Below are positions 1 through 5,858 of a stretch of DNA of 5,988 nucleotides, in pieces; position 1 is the stretch's first letter, and each line of letters starts with the position of its first letter. The stretch lies in the NCBI GenBank assembly GCA_003167055.1, contig PMUE01000112.1:1-5988 (forward strand). Reading direction: 5' to 3'. The notes beneath the pieces were generated by a model. The model was not told where the DNA came from, did not search any database, and saw only the letters and a program-made list of their open reading frames with translations. Position numbers and translations under genes: made by a program. The DNA is from Vulcanimicrobiota bacterium. Lineage in GTDB: Bacteria; Vulcanimicrobiota; Vulcanimicrobiia; Vulcanimicrobiales; Vulcanimicrobiaceae.

Positions 1-1
1 C

Positions 2-379
2 GTGCTCGAGTGGACCGCTCCGCCGATGAGCGGCGGTCATTGGACGCCGGGATTGGTCGAGCTGGCCGGCGCGACGCCCGTGCTGGGAAACCCCGGCGCG
101 AATTCGCGCGTGCTCGAGTGGGATGAGATCGCCGGCGCAGATCCTGATGCGATTGTGGTGGGGCCATGCGGCTTCGATCTGCAACGTACGCACGAAGCCA
201 TAGCCGAACTCGAAAAGAATCCCGCCTGGCGCGATTTGCCCGCGGTTCGCGAAGGCCGGGTTCACCCAATCGACGGCAGCGCCTACCTCAATCGGCCGGG
301 ACCGCGACTGGTCGATACAGCCGAACTTATTGCAGCCGCAGTAGTGCCGGATACGTCAGTAGCAACGCCACTTCCGTGA
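2..379 (+). CDS. BtuF-like cobalamin/corrinoid-binding ABC transporter substrate-binding protein (C-terminal part, 5' end outside window)
   Basis: This is the C-terminal 125 residues of a periplasmic-binding-protein fold (COG0614/BtuF type) that captures corrinoids for an ABC importer. Seen: a GGHW motif at visible residues 11-14, a DPDAIVVGPCGFDLQRT block at about 47-63, and the signature NRPGPRLVD at 97-105. In this family those blocks belong to cobalamin-binding members rather than siderophore binders. The reading frame is already open at the first base and the first codons (VLEW) are internal, so the GTG at position 2 is not a start; more than half of the usual 270-300 residues lies upstream. 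A signal peptide or lipobox would be in the missing part and cannot be judged. The stop is TGA at 377-379. It converges on cobS and overlaps its 3' end by 53 bp, and a cobalamin nucleotide-loop operon next door supports the substrate. The exact ligand (cobalamin or cobinamide) is inference. Confidence 0.85.
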   Translation: MLEWTAPPMSGGHWTPGLVELAGATPVLGNPGANSRVLEWDEIAGADPDAIVVGPCGFDLQRTHEAIAELEKNPAWRDLPAVREGRVHPIDGSAYLNRPGPRLVDTAELIAAAVVPDTSVATPLP

Positions 380-1070
380 CGACGATCACTGCTCCGTAGC
401 AATCGCCGTTCACCACGCCGCCGAGCCGCCGCGACATGAAGCGCCCAAGCGCGTACGAAATCGCGATGCTCAGCACGACGCCGATGAGTAACTGCAACCC
501 GTGTTTGGCGCCGGCGGACACAAACAACAGTCCGGTGACGATCGCCAATACTAACGTGGCCTGCGTCGAGGGTCGAAACGTGCGTTCTGTCCGCGCGTTG
601 GGAACCGTGCCCGCGACGCTTATACCGCCCCAGCGCGCGAAATAGCTTACGATCGCCAACACCGCCGGCATCATCACCGCGGGAATTTGCGCGAGTGCGT
701 ACAGCCACAGCACCCCGGCGATTGCACCGCCGACGATCGCATAGGTTCCATGGTGCGGATCGCGCATGATCTCGAGGCGGCGCTGCGGCGACGCCATGGC
801 AAACAGGCCGTCACAAGCATCGAGAAAGCCGTCGACGTGAATCGCACCGGAGAGCGCAATCGAAAGAACCCATGCGACAATCGCGGCGGCGATTTCGTTG
901 TGCACGAGCAGCCACACACCGTACGCGCCCAAACCGGCGAGCGCACCGATGACCAATCCGACGATCGGAAGAAACGCAATCGCGCCGTCGCCGGGCGGCT
1001 CGTCGGTATGGCGAACCGGCAGAACCGAAAAGTAGGAAAACGCAGCGGCGAGATCGCCTAGCAGACTCAA
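327..1070 (-). CDS. cobS: Adenosylcobinamide-GDP ribazoletransferase (cobalamin synthase) CobS
   Basis: Integral membrane enzyme joining adenosylcobinamide-GDP to alpha-ribazole(-phosphate), the last assembly step of cobalamin. The 247-residue length is typical. Seen: an N-terminal LLGDLAAAFSYFSVLPV segment; the acidic motif GAIHVDGFLDACDG at residues 75-88 (D80, D84, D87, expected metal ligands); RRLEIMRDPHHGTYA at 97-111; and GGVVNGDCYGA at 217-227, matching the family GGxTGDxxGA block with Asn in place of Thr. Several hydrophobic segments (about 31-56, 59-77, 112-147, 170-187, 192-210, 228-243) fit a polytopic protein. The chosen start is a TTG at 1070-1068 that shares four bases (TTGA) with the cobT stop; an open frame continues upstream but only antisense-like sequence over cobT lies there. 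No Shine-Dalgarno is visible, so translation is probably coupled to cobT. The stop is TAA at 329-327, inside the end of the convergent btuF-like gene. Confidence 0.93.
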   Translation of the reverse strand: MSLLGDLAAAFSYFSVLPVRHTDEPPGDGAIAFLPIVGLVIGALAGLGAYGVWLLVHNEIAAAIVAWVLSIALSGAIHVDGFLDACDGLFAMASPQRRLEIMRDPHHGTYAIVGGAIAGVLWLYALAQIPAVMMPAVLAIVSYFARWGGISVAGTVPNARTERTFRPSTQATLVLAIVTGLLFVSAGAKHGLQLLIGVVLSIAISYALGRFMSRRLGGVVNGDCYGAVIVVTEVALLLTYPALLRLQ

Positions 1071-2119
1071 GCTTGAATCGGTTCGGTCGCGCTCGACACG
1101 CCTGCCTGCGCAAAGGTCTTCATCTCGCGCATCATGCGCGAGGCTGCTTCGCACAGCGGCATGGCCAGCGCCGCACCGCTGCCTTCGCCCAACCGCAGGT
1201 CGAGGTCGAGCAACGGGACGAGCCCGAGGTGACGCAAGGCGACGGCGTGGCCCAGCTCGCGCGAGCGATGCGCGGCGATGCAATAGCCCAGTGACGCCGG
1301 CGCAATCGACTGCGCGAGCAACGCCGCAGCGGCAACGATGAAGCCGTCGAGCAAGATCGGAATTCGCTGCGCGGCCGCAGCCAGCAGCGCACCGGCCAAG
1401 CCGACGATCTCGTAGCCGCCGACCTCGCTTGCGACCGTGCGCCAATCGTTCGAGCGCACGCGCGAGAGTGCCGCCGCCACGACGCCGAGCTTACGACGTA
1501 AGCCGTCGTCGTCAATCCCGGTTCCGCGCCCGACAACATCTTCGGGCGCTGCCCCGGTGAACGCGCAAACGACCGCGGCTGCGCTCGTGGTATTGCCGAT
1601 ACCCATCTCGCCGAGTGCAAGGATCTGCGGATCAACGCGATCTGCCACCGCTGCGAATGCGTGCATGCCCGCTTGCAACGCGCGATCGACATCGAGCGGA
1701 TCCATCGCCGCTTCACGCGCGAAGTTGCGCGTCCCGCGTCCAACGGCGGTACCCAACAGCCGTTCGTGTTTGGGCAAGTCGCTCGCAACGCCGAAATTCG
1801 CCACGAATACTTCGGCTCGCGCGACGCGCGCGAAAGCGTTGATCGCGGCGAAACCGCCGAGAAATGCGCCGATCATCTGCGGTGTCACCTCGCTTGGATA
1901 CGCGCTGACGCCCTCGGCGACGACGCCGTGATCGCCCGCCCCGACGAGAATGGCGCGCCGCTCGTACAGCGGCGGCAGACCACCGTGTATTGACGCAAGG
2001 CGCTCGGCAAGTTCCTCGATGCGTCCGAGGCTGCCGACCGGCTTGGTCAGTTGGTCGATGCGTTCGCGAGCGGCCAGCGCCGCTGCGGCATCAAGCGCTG
2101 GAATGGAGATGATCGACAT
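1067..2119 (-). CDS. cobT: Nicotinate-nucleotide--dimethylbenzimidazole phosphoribosyltransferase CobT
   Basis: Transfers phosphoribose from nicotinate mononucleotide to 5,6-dimethylbenzimidazole (or another lower base), giving alpha-ribazole phosphate for the cobalamin nucleotide loop; cytosolic. At 350 residues it has the normal family length. Seen: LTKPVGSLGRIEELA at residues 24-38, GAGDHGVVAEGVSAYP at 60-75, GEMGIGNTTSAAA at 170-182 with the conserved Glu at 171, GRGTGIDDDGL at 197-207, and RLGEGSGAAL at 309-318 with Glu312, which corresponds to the catalytic Glu317 of Salmonella CobT. The start is ATG at 2119-2117, inside the last 29 bp of the upstream phosphatase gene, with no Shine-Dalgarno sequence. 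The stop overlaps the cobS start as TTGA. Both overlaps put it in one transcript with cobC and cobS. All catalytic residues are intact. Which lower base it uses cannot be read from the sequence. Confidence 0.96.
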   Translation of the reverse strand: MSIISIPALDAAAALAARERIDQLTKPVGSLGRIEELAERLASIHGGLPPLYERRAILVGAGDHGVVAEGVSAYPSEVTPQMIGAFLGGFAAINAFARVARAEVFVANFGVASDLPKHERLLGTAVGRGTRNFAREAAMDPLDVDRALQAGMHAFAAVADRVDPQILALGEMGIGNTTSAAAVVCAFTGAAPEDVVGRGTGIDDDGLRRKLGVVAAALSRVRSNDWRTVASEVGGYEIVGLAGALLAAAAQRIPILLDGFIVAAAALLAQSIAPASLGYCIAAHRSRELGHAVALRHLGLVPLLDLDLRLGEGSGAALAMPLCEAASRMMREMKTFAQAGVSSATEPIQA

Positions 2120-2699
2120 CGTTCAGGGAGATTATCCGCGCGCGGGCGCCTTCCATGGCGATCCGGGTGATACTGGCGGTCGAAAATACCATGCTGAGCG
2201 GATCAAAGCCGTCGGGGCGCAGGACCTCCATGGCCGCATGCAGCGCTCCTGCATGGGTCGCGATGAGCGCGCACTTCACCGCGGCGTTCGCGCGCACGTC
2301 ATCGAGAAATGCGCGGACGCGCGCAATGACGTGTTCGAAGCGCTCGCCGCCGATCGGTTCGTACAAGCGCGCTTGCGTCGGTATTCGGTGCTCGAGTTGC
2401 GGCCACCGAGCGACGATCTCAACCCACGTCAAGCCTTCCCATTGTCCGAAATCGAATTCACGCAGCCGCGGGTCGGTAACGATCGCGAGGCCGCGGCCGG
2501 CAAGGATCGCGCGCGCCGTTTCCAGCGCGCGAATGAGATCGCTCGAATACGCATGCGTAAACGGCATTGTGCCCAGCGCGCGTTGTAGCGCTGAAGCCTG
2601 TGCTGCGCCGCGCGGCGACAGCGGCACGTCGCTCTGCCCTTGAAAGCGATGCTCGGCGTTCCATGCTGTTTCGCCGTGCCGCACAAAGATGAGTTCCAC
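2091..2699 (-). CDS. cobC: Histidine phosphatase family protein, probable alpha-ribazole phosphatase (CobC)
   Basis: A 202-residue branch-1 histidine phosphatase (phosphoglycerate-mutase fold). Seen: FVRHGETAWN at residues 5-14 with phospho-acceptor His8 and Arg7, Arg57 in SSDLIRALETA, acidic Glu81 in LREFDFGQWEGL, and the second catalytic His149 in IATHAGALHA. The complete catalytic set predicts an active phosphatase. The substrate is inferred from position: it lies directly upstream of cobT, with a 29-bp overlap, so removal of the 5'-phosphate from alpha-ribazole phosphate or cobalamin phosphate is the obvious role. Residue 84 is Phe where the neighbouring phosphatase has His, which argues against phosphoserine as substrate. 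The start is GTG at 2699-2697, whose first G is the last base of the preceding TAG stop; no Shine-Dalgarno is seen, so coupling is likely. Another small-phosphate hydrolase role is possible, because this superfamily is hard to assign by sequence alone. Confidence 0.8.
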   Translation of the reverse strand: MELIFVRHGETAWNAEHRFQGQSDVPLSPRGAAQASALQRALGTMPFTHAYSSDLIRALETARAILAGRGLAIVTDPRLREFDFGQWEGLTWVEIVARWPQLEHRIPTQARLYEPIGGERFEHVIARVRAFLDDVRANAAVKCALIATHAGALHAAMEVLRPDGFDPLSMVFSTASITRIAMEGARARIISLNDVDHLHSSA

Positions 2700-3319
2700 T
2701 AGAGTGCTTGCGAGGCGGTGTCGACCGTAAGTGCGCCGAGGTGCGTAGCAACGCAGGGATCAAGCAGCTCCCACGAACCGCCGCCGCGAAAGACCGCGTA
2801 GCCGCCGTTGACCACCTGCGGCTTCCACAATTCCGAAAGCGCAGCGCCGGTCGCGGTGAGAATCGCCAAGCGCACGATGACGTCGTGGGTAACGATGGCG
2901 ACGCCGTCGGCGTCGCCCAGACGTCGCACGAATTCGCGCCAGCGGCCGTTCACCTGCGCCAGCGACTCGCCGCCTTCAAAATGAACGCGGTCCGGGTGCT
3001 CGCGCCACATCTCCATCGCGGCCGGGTCTTCGCGCTCGATTGCGCTGCGCAGGCGTCCTTCCCACGTACCGTGTGCAATCTCGATTAGCGCGGCATCGCT
3101 TTCGAGCGCGACGTTCAGCCGCGCGGCCAGCGGGCGCGCGGTGTCGAGGCAGCGCGCAAGCGGACTAGCGATGACGCGCGTGATGCGTTCCGGCGCCAGC
3201 GCATCGGCGAGGGCGCGCGCCTGTGCCGTTCCAATATCGGTCAGCTGCGACTCGCGTTGTCCTTGATAGCGACCTTCGCGATTCCAGTCGGTCTCGCCGT
3301 GGCGAGCCACGTAAATCAC
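2699..3319 (-). CDS. Histidine phosphatase family protein, predicted metal-independent phosphoserine phosphatase (PspA/iPSP type)
   Basis: A 206-residue phosphoglycerate-mutase-fold phosphatase. Seen: VARHGETDWN at residues 4-13 (Arg6, His7), Arg56 in ASPLARCLDTA, Glu80 and His83 in LIEIAHGTWEG, FEGGESLAQV at 114-123, His145 in IVTHD, and a C-terminal THLGALTV at 192-199. From memory, the pattern IEI-x-HG-x-W, the FxGGESLAxV block and the C-terminal HLG resemble the metal-independent phosphoserine phosphatase PspA of Hydrogenobacter thermophilus, where a His at the equivalent position (His85) and the C-terminus are tied to phosphoserine recognition. It directly follows serA, which makes L-phosphoserine hydrolysis, the last step of serine synthesis, the most likely role. 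The start is GTG at 3319-3317, immediately after the serA TAA and in the same frame; a later start would delete the first beta strand. Alternatives are a cofactor-dependent phosphoglycerate mutase (unlikely at this length) or a second CobC. Confidence 0.8.
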   Translation of the reverse strand: MIYVARHGETDWNREGRYQGQRESQLTDIGTAQARALADALAPERITRVIASPLARCLDTARPLAARLNVALESDAALIEIAHGTWEGRLRSAIEREDPAAMEMWREHPDRVHFEGGESLAQVNGRWREFVRRLGDADGVAIVTHDVIVRLAILTATGAALSELWKPQVVNGGYAVFRGGGSWELLDPCVATHLGALTVDTASQAL

Positions 3320-4918
3320 TTAAATGCGCACCACACGCACGGCTGAAATCCCCGCGATCTTCCCGATTCGCTCGGCAACATCGCGCTCGATCTCGCGATC
3401 GACTTCGAGCACCATCATGGCCTCACCGCTGCGCGCATTGCGAGCAACTTGCATGGTGGAGATGTTCACGTTCGCTTCGCCCAAGATCGTGCCGATGCGG
3501 CCGACCATGCCCGGTACATCGCGATGGTGGGTGAAGAGCATCGTGCCTTCGGCGACCGCGTCGACTTCAAACCCGTCGATTTCAACGATGCGCGGTCCGT
3601 GCGGAAGCACCGTGCCAACCAGACGATGATCGCCCGCCGCCACGACCAGCGCGCTGCGAAACGGCGACGCATCGCCCTCGCGTGAGACTGCGACGCGCAC
3701 GCCGATCTCGCGCGCGACGGCGCCGGCGTTGACCAATGTTACGCGCCGGTCGGTCACGAGCGGCAACGCGCCGGCTAACAGCGCGGCGACGAACGGATCT
3801 GCGTCGATAGCTTCGAGTTCGCCTTGCAAGACGATCGCGATCTCTTGGCGGAGTGCGTCGTCGAAGAGCTGCGGCAGCAGCGCGCCGAGTCGATGCGCGA
3901 GATCGGTGAACGTGCTCGCGCGCTCGGCGTCAGCACCTCGCAGCATCGGCGCATTGACCGCCCCGCTCGCCGGGCGTCCACCGAGTACCCGCACGACGTC
4001 GCCCGCCAGCTCGAGCGCGATACGTTCCAACGCCTCGTACGTCGAGCCGCCGAGATGCGGTGTGGCAATAACACGCTCGTGGCTAAGCAACCGCGCCGAC
4101 GCGGAGCCAGGCGGCGGCGGTTCTTCCGGTACGACGTCGATCGCGACCGCGCGCAGGTGCCCGCCTTCGATCGTCTCGAGCAAGGCATCGGCATCAATCA
4201 CCGCGCCGCGCGCACAGTTGACCAGCACCGCGTCGGCGCGCATACGCGCAAGCGCGCTGCGTTCGATCATTCCACGCGTCTGCGCCGTAAGCGGCACGTG
4301 CAACGTCACGACGTCGGCGCGTTCCAGCAACTCATCGAATCCCAGCAAGTCGACGTTCAACGCGCGGGCACGCGATGCCGCAAGGTACGGATCGTGCGCC
4401 ACTACGGTCATGCCGAAGGCGGCCGCGCGCGCTGCGACGTTGCTGCCGATGCGTCCGAGTCCGATAATGCCGAGCGTCTTGCCGTAGAGCTCGTGCCCGA
4501 CAAACGGCTTGCGTTCCCACTTACCGGCGTGAACGCTGGCGTGCGCTTGCGGCACGTGGCGCATCGCGGCGAGCAGCAATGCGAAGGTTAGCTCGGTGGC
4601 GGCGAGCGTGTTGGCGCTTGGTGTGTTGACCACTACGATGCCGGCTGCGGTCGCCGCGTCGACGTCGATCGCGTCGACCCCAACACCCGCACGTGCCACG
4701 ACTTCGAGGTAGGGCGCGGCGGCGAGCAGCTGTGCATCGACGCGTGTCTCCGAGCGAACGATCAGGCCGCGCGCCTCGCGCAACGCCTCGTGCAGCGCTT
4801 CGCGAGGGCCGCCGACCACGGAAACGACCTCGGCGCCGGCCTCACGCAAAACGGCAACACCGCGTTCGTCAAACGGCTCGGCGACGACGACGCGACCAAG
4901 GGAATTCCGGGTGACCAT
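3320..4918 (-). CDS. serA: D-3-phosphoglycerate dehydrogenase SerA (long form with ASB and ACT domains)
   Basis: Oxidises 3-phosphoglycerate to 3-phosphohydroxypyruvate with NAD+, committing carbon to serine; cytosolic. With the ATG at 4918-4916 it has 532 residues, the usual long-form length. Seen: substrate-domain ends with RSETRVD (55-61) and ARAGVGVDAIDV (75-86); PSANTLAATELTFALLL at 100-116; Rossmann GLGRIG at 153-158; catalytic Arg237 in NCARGAVID; Asp261 and Glu266 in AIDVVPEEP; and His288 in TPHLGGST. These are followed by VNAPML at 321, an allosteric substrate-binding domain at about 325-455, and an ACT domain from about 458 to the end (DVPGMVGRIGTILGEANVNIS), which implies feedback control, typically by serine. 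The frame stays open upstream to 5020 with ATGs at 4975 and 5020, but those would add a non-conserved tail running into the divergent gene. It heads the leftward operon. No clear Shine-Dalgarno or promoter is recognisable. Confidence 0.95.
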   Translation of the reverse strand: MVTRNSLGRVVVAEPFDERGVAVLREAGAEVVSVVGGPREALHEALREARGLIVRSETRVDAQLLAAAPYLEVVARAGVGVDAIDVDAATAAGIVVVNTPSANTLAATELTFALLLAAMRHVPQAHASVHAGKWERKPFVGHELYGKTLGIIGLGRIGSNVAARAAAFGMTVVAHDPYLAASRARALNVDLLGFDELLERADVVTLHVPLTAQTRGMIERSALARMRADAVLVNCARGAVIDADALLETIEGGHLRAVAIDVVPEEPPPPGSASARLLSHERVIATPHLGGSTYEALERIALELAGDVVRVLGGRPASGAVNAPMLRGADAERASTFTDLAHRLGALLPQLFDDALRQEIAIVLQGELEAIDADPFVAALLAGALPLVTDRRVTLVNAGAVAREIGVRVAVSREGDASPFRSALVVAAGDHRLVGTVLPHGPRIVEIDGFEVDAVAEGTMLFTHHRDVPGMVGRIGTILGEANVNISTMQVARNARSGEAMMVLEVDREIERDVAERIGKIAGISAVRVVRI

Positions 4919-4973
4919 CGCCGCAGCTTCGCCCGAGGGCTCGGGCTCCCTTGCGTCGTACCGGATCTGTCTC
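4919..4973. promoter_or_regulatory. Divergent intergenic region between serA and the ALDH-like gene
   Basis: This 55-bp stretch is the only real non-coding gap in the window, and any promoter for the serA operon or for the rightward genes must lie in it or in the adjacent 5' coding ends. I see no convincing -35/-10 pair on either strand, no Shine-Dalgarno before either start, and no B12-riboswitch elements; the gap is also too short for one. It does contain a perfect 16-bp inverted repeat. Its regulatory role is inferred purely from the divergent gene arrangement, and its limits depend on the start codons chosen. Confidence 0.45.
4931..4946. repeat. Perfect 16-bp inverted repeat, candidate operator
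   Basis: The left arm GCCCGAG (4931-4937) and right arm CTCGGGC (4940-4946) are exact reverse complements separated by GG. The centre lies about 20 bp before the serA ATG and about 35 bp before the ALDH-like ATG, a position from which one bound regulator could affect both directions. As RNA it could only form a 6-bp stem with a 4-base loop and has no T-tract, so a terminator is unlikely. The repeat itself is certain; the operator role is a guess, since GC-rich DNA gives such dyads by chance. Confidence 0.4.
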
Positions 4974-5858
4974 ATGTCCAAAAACGGCGACGTGCGGCTC
5001 GCGGTCCGCAAAATGTACAAGCTCTATATCAATGGAGCGTTCGTGCGTTCGGAATCCGGCCGAAGCGATCCACTCTGGGACGGCAAAGAGTTCGGCGCAA
5101 ACATCGCGCGCGCGTCGCGCAAGGATGCGCGCGACGCCGTCGTTGCAGCGCGTAGCGCACAGCCGGGCTGGTGGAAAATGCCGGCCGCCACGCGCGGACT
5201 CATTTTATATCGCTTGGCCGAGATGATGGAAGCGCGTCGCGGCGAGCTGACCGAGCGTATTCGCGAGGGCGCGGAGTGCTCCGAAACCGAAGCCGAGCGC
5301 GAAGTCACGGCGGCAATCGATCGCACGGTGTGGTACGCCGGCTGGTGCGATAAGTATGCCGCACTCCTTTCGACGCGCAATCCCGTCGGCGGTCCGCACT
5401 TCAACTTTTCGAGCGCTGAGCCGATGGGCGTGGTGGTCGTCTGCGCTCCCGATCGACCGGCGCTGCTTGGTCTCGTTTCGGTGATCCTACCGCCGGTCGT
5501 TGCGGGCAACGCTGTCGTCGTCGTGGCTTCCGAATTCGATCCGCGCACGGCGATTGTATTTGCCGAGGCGCTTGCCACGAGCGACATTCCGGCTGGTGTG
5601 GTCAATGTTTTGAGTGGATACCGCGCCGAGATCGCACCGGTCATGGCTAAGCACATGGACGTCAACGCAATCGTTGTCCCGCGCGGCGATCCGCAGTTGC
5701 GCGACACGGTCGAGCGTGAATCCGCCGAAAACGTCAAGCGCGTGCGGCTCTATCCGATGCGCTCGCGCGAAGAGTGGTTTGCGCCGAGCGCGCAGAGTCT
5801 CGACGACATCGCCGGATTCTGCGAGATCAAGACGATTTGGCACCCCGCCGGGGTCTAA
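4974..5858 (+). CDS. Short aldehyde-dehydrogenase-like protein lacking the catalytic half (probable pseudoenzyme or partner subunit)
   Basis: A 294-residue protein matching the N-terminal, NAD-binding portion of the aldehyde dehydrogenase superfamily: KLYINGAFVRSESGR at residues 16-30, GWWKMPAATRGLILYRLAEMME at 65-86, EPMGVVVVCAPDRPALL at 149-165, AGNAVVVVASE at 177-187, and IPAGVVNVLSG at 205-215. Full ALDHs are about 480 residues with a catalytic Cys near 300; that half is absent. The usual PWNFP motif reads PDRPA (catalytic Asn lost) and the NAD-contacting Lys of VVLKPSE is Val184. The C-terminus CEIKTIWHPAGV looks like a genuine conserved end, and the next gene begins there, so this is not a recent nonsense truncation. 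As I recall, similar short ALDH homologues sit beside full-length ALDHs in some actinobacterial deoC loci; no full-length partner is in this window. ATG 4974 is chosen because it precedes the conserved RKxYKLYI start; GTG 4911 would overlap serA, and ATG 5013 is the alternative. Function unknown. Confidence 0.8.
   Translation: MSKNGDVRLAVRKMYKLYINGAFVRSESGRSDPLWDGKEFGANIARASRKDARDAVVAARSAQPGWWKMPAATRGLILYRLAEMMEARRGELTERIREGAECSETEAEREVTAAIDRTVWYAGWCDKYAALLSTRNPVGGPHFNFSSAEPMGVVVVCAPDRPALLGLVSVILPPVVAGNAVVVVASEFDPRTAIVFAEALATSDIPAGVVNVLSGYRAEIAPVMAKHMDVNAIVVPRGDPQLRDTVERESAENVKRVRLYPMRSREEWFAPSAQSLDDIAGFCEIKTIWHPAGV

Noticed and set aside
1..121. 13-bp exact direct repeat (positions 1-13 and 109-121) coding VLEW twice in the BtuF-like gene
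   Set aside because: Both copies are in the same frame at places where this family normally has similar residues; there is no sign of a mobile element or recombination.
376..390. Small GTGA/TCAC hairpin after the BtuF-like stop as a possible terminator
   Set aside because: It has only four base pairs, no T-tract, and lies within cobS coding sequence.
4390..4412. GCCACTACGG, resembling part of a B12-box
   Set aside because: It lies inside serA coding sequence, on the wrong strand for the cob genes, with none of the other conserved cobalamin-riboswitch elements.
3729..4591. Long plus-strand open frames (over 250 codons) opposite serA
   Set aside because: They are rich in Arg/Ser/Ala runs, match no family, lie exactly antisense to well-conserved SerA domains, and are expected from GC-rich codon use.
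4919..5020. N-terminal extension of SerA to the ATG at 4975 or 5020
   Set aside because: The added residues are not part of the SerA fold, would overlap the divergent ALDH-like start, and make the protein longer than usual; it is kept only as a minor alternative.
5097..5150. CG-rich alternating purine-pyrimidine runs (GCGCGCGCG-like) as a possible structural element
   Set aside because: They fall in conserved ALDH-like coding sequence and reflect Ala/Arg codons in a GC-rich genome.
5024..5737. 237-codon minus-strand open frame opposite the ALDH-like gene
   Set aside because: It has low-complexity Ser/Thr/Arg composition with no domain, while the plus-strand frame shows clear ALDH motifs throughout.
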